Below the pieces are notes generated by a model. That model did not search any database and was not told the origin of the DNA. It was given only the letters and a program-made list of their open reading frames with translations. From the NCBI RefSeq assembly GCF_030525755.1, contig NZ_JAUNEC010000051.1:1-12590 (forward strand): DNA of 12,590 bases, read 5' to 3'. The number at the start of each line of letters is the position of its first letter. Positions within the stretch are counted from its first letter, which is position 1. The translations under genes and the position numbers were made by a program. This document shows, one piece after another, positions 11,727 through 12,590 of the stretch. This stretch comes from Alysiella sp. GTDB lineage: Bacteria > Pseudomonadota > Gammaproteobacteria > Burkholderiales > Neisseriaceae.

Positions 11727-12197
11727 ATGAAAACCAAAATAAGTTTGGCGATTTTGTTGTGGCTCAATGCCACCGCGCAAGCTAATGAAACAGAGTGGCT
11801 TAATGCCATCAACCAAATACGCGCTGAAGGACGAAAATGCGGCAAAATAAATTATCCACCAGCCCAACCTTTATCCAGTAATCGTTTGTTGCAACAAGTT
11901 GCACAAAATCATGCCAACGAGATGGCAAAGGACAATTTTTTCAGCCACAACGGTCAAAATGGTTCTACACCATTTTCTCGCATTAAAAAAACGGGTTATA
12001 CCTATTTAATGGCATCAGAAAACATCGCAGCAGGCGATGAAAATTTTGAAAAAACCTTAATGCGTTGGCTAACAAGTGAAGGGCATTGTGCCAATATCAT
12101 GGATGACAATGCGACAGAAACAGGTATCGCCTATGCCTACTCGTCCGATAGTCGTTACCAACATTATTGGGTGCAAGTTTTTGCTTTACCGCGTTAG
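11727..12197 (+). CDS. Secreted CAP-domain (SCP/PR-1-like) protein
   Basis: A 156-residue exported protein. The signal peptide MKTKISLAILLWLNATAQA is probably cleaved after Ala19. The mature part is one bacterial CAP domain: LNAINQIR (25-32), the conserved LLQQVAQNHANEMAKDNFFSH (in parts, 54-74) with His62, SENIAAG with Glu98, and the EGHCANIM block with His120; HYWVQVFA forms the last strand. Cys38 and Cys121 are the only cysteines and could form a disulfide in the periplasm. Bacterial CAP proteins are implicated in envelope or surface functions, but no general activity is known. ATG 11727 has AGGA seven bases upstream. It stands alone, after repeat copy C, and the promoter may lie in or near that repeat. 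Confidence 0.9.
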   Translation: MKTKISLAILLWLNATAQANETEWLNAINQIRAEGRKCGKINYPPAQPLSSNRLLQQVAQNHANEMAKDNFFSHNGQNGSTPFSRIKKTGYTYLMASENIAAGDENFEKTLMRWLTSEGHCANIMDDNATETGIAYAYSSDSRYQHYWVQVFALPR

Positions 12198-12284
12198 GCG
12201 TTCATAACCATTTAACCCAATTACCATTACTGTCTTCCAATATTCATTAAGTCTTAATTACAAATGCAAAAAAACACAAAAATA

Positions 12285-12293
12285 TGCCATAAT
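12285..12293 (+). promoter_or_regulatory. Possible extended -10 promoter of icd
   Basis: TGCCATAAT fits TGn-CATAAT, an extended -10. A predicted start near 12300 leaves a leader of about 68 bases. A 13-base palindrome ATTAAG-T-CTTAAT lies 27 bases upstream (12246-12258). Confidence 0.45.
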
Positions 12294-12321
12294 GCAGCGT
12301 CTGTTTGATGAGCCTCTCGCT

Positions 12322-12333
12322 TTCAGGCAGCCT
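12322..12333 (-). repeat. DNA uptake sequence in the icd leader
   Basis: TTCAGGCAGCCT on the plus strand, an exact AGGCTGCCTGAA on the minus strand, within the predicted untranslated leader of icd. Confidence 0.85.
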
Positions 12334-12367
12334 TACAAGAAAAAATTCAACCACAGGAGTTTACACC

Positions 12368-12590
12368 ATGAGTACCATCATCTACACCCACACCGATGAA
12401 GCCCCAGCGTTGGCAACCCAATCGTTTTTGCCGATTATCCGCGCCTTTGGCAAACACGCCGATGTGCAGTTTGAATTGGCAGACATTTCGCTGGCAGGTC
12501 GCATTTTGGCGGTGTTTCCTGAATTTTTACAAGAGAATCAACGCATTCCTGACGCATTGGCACAGTTGGGCGAATACGTTTTGCAACCCG
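12368..12590 (+). CDS. icd: Isocitrate dehydrogenase, NADP-dependent monomeric type, N-terminal part
   Basis: The frame runs off the right edge after 74 codons. The start MSTIIYTHTDEAPALATQSF followed by LPIIRAFGKHADVQ and LADISLAGRILAVFPEFL is the characteristic N-terminus of the monomeric (about 740-residue) NADP isocitrate dehydrogenase of Neisseriaceae, Azotobacter and others. The enzyme oxidises isocitrate to 2-oxoglutarate with NADPH formation in the TCA cycle. It is unrelated in sequence to the dimeric E. coli Icd. AGGAG eight bases before ATG 12368 fixes the start. Catalytic residues lie outside the window, so completeness cannot be judged. Confidence 0.93.
   Translation, partial: MSTIIYTHTDEAPALATQSFLPIIRAFGKHADVQFELADISLAGRILAVFPEFLQENQRIPDALAQLGEYVLQP

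Noticed and set aside
1..12590. CRISPR arrays, phage genes, toxin-antitoxin pairs, complete insertion sequences
   Set aside because: No regular repeat-spacer arrays, integrase, transposase or small two-gene toxin-antitoxin units seen on either strand.

Overview
The window looks like chromosomal DNA from a non-Neisseria genus of the Neisseriaceae (Simonsiella / Alysiella / Conchiformibius / Kingella-like). The main reason is the dense scatter of 12-mer DNA uptake sequences: twelve exact copies of AGGCTGCCTGAA (the dialect I recall as AG-simDUS), four of AGGCTACCTGAA (AG-eikDUS), and many one-mismatch versions. The proteins fit this too: a monomeric-type isocitrate dehydrogenase start, AspA, RlmD and a CAP-domain secreted protein, all in moderately AT-rich DNA. 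The genus assignment is inference.

Layout. Positions 1-1358 (minus strand) hold the start of an NAD(P)H-dependent FMN reductase and a complete pirin. A Correia-like miniature element lies between them and a second, degenerate one lies upstream of pirin. Positions 1743-3038 (plus) hold a small helix-hairpin-helix protein and a LysR-type regulator. Position 3238-4227 (minus) is an exported L,D-transpeptidase, divergent from aspA (plus, 4437-5840). rlmD follows (plus, 6118-7440) with a promoter so close to the ATG that the mRNA may be leaderless. A minus-strand block at 7535-9809 reads PerM-type AI-2E family transporter, SDR/epimerase-like protein (1-nt gap), then a YbjQ-family protein. Two tRNA genes (Arg-ACG, then Glu-TTC; minus, 10103 to 9939) have a near-consensus promoter and a strong terminator. 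On the plus strand follow a two-domain DnaQ-like exonuclease (10205-11581), a secreted CAP-domain protein (11727-12197) and the start of icd (12368 onward).

The genes are mostly ordinary housekeeping or accessory genes and do not form one pathway. The FMN reductase, pirin and LysR regulator could form a small redox-stress cluster. The transporter and SDR protein are translationally coupled. I see no phage, CRISPR, toxin-antitoxin or defence system.

The unexplained structure lies in the non-coding DNA. One repeat family resembles Neisseria Correia elements (CREE/NEMIS): a good copy at 310-416 and a degenerate one near 1520-1614. A second inverted-repeat family (3141-3208, about 5855-5922, 11603-11690) shares ends of the type AGTCGYAGAA-n-TGAAAAAGCA. 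Both families contain versions of GGCAACGAAG. DUS sit in unusual places: inside the tRNA promoter spacer, as inverted pairs between divergent genes, and as an 11-bp hairpin in the inter-domain linker of the exonuclease gene. Intergenic stretches not listed separately (267-309, 1615-1742, 3049-3140, 7441-7534, 7889-7975, 12198-12287) show no gene that I can support.
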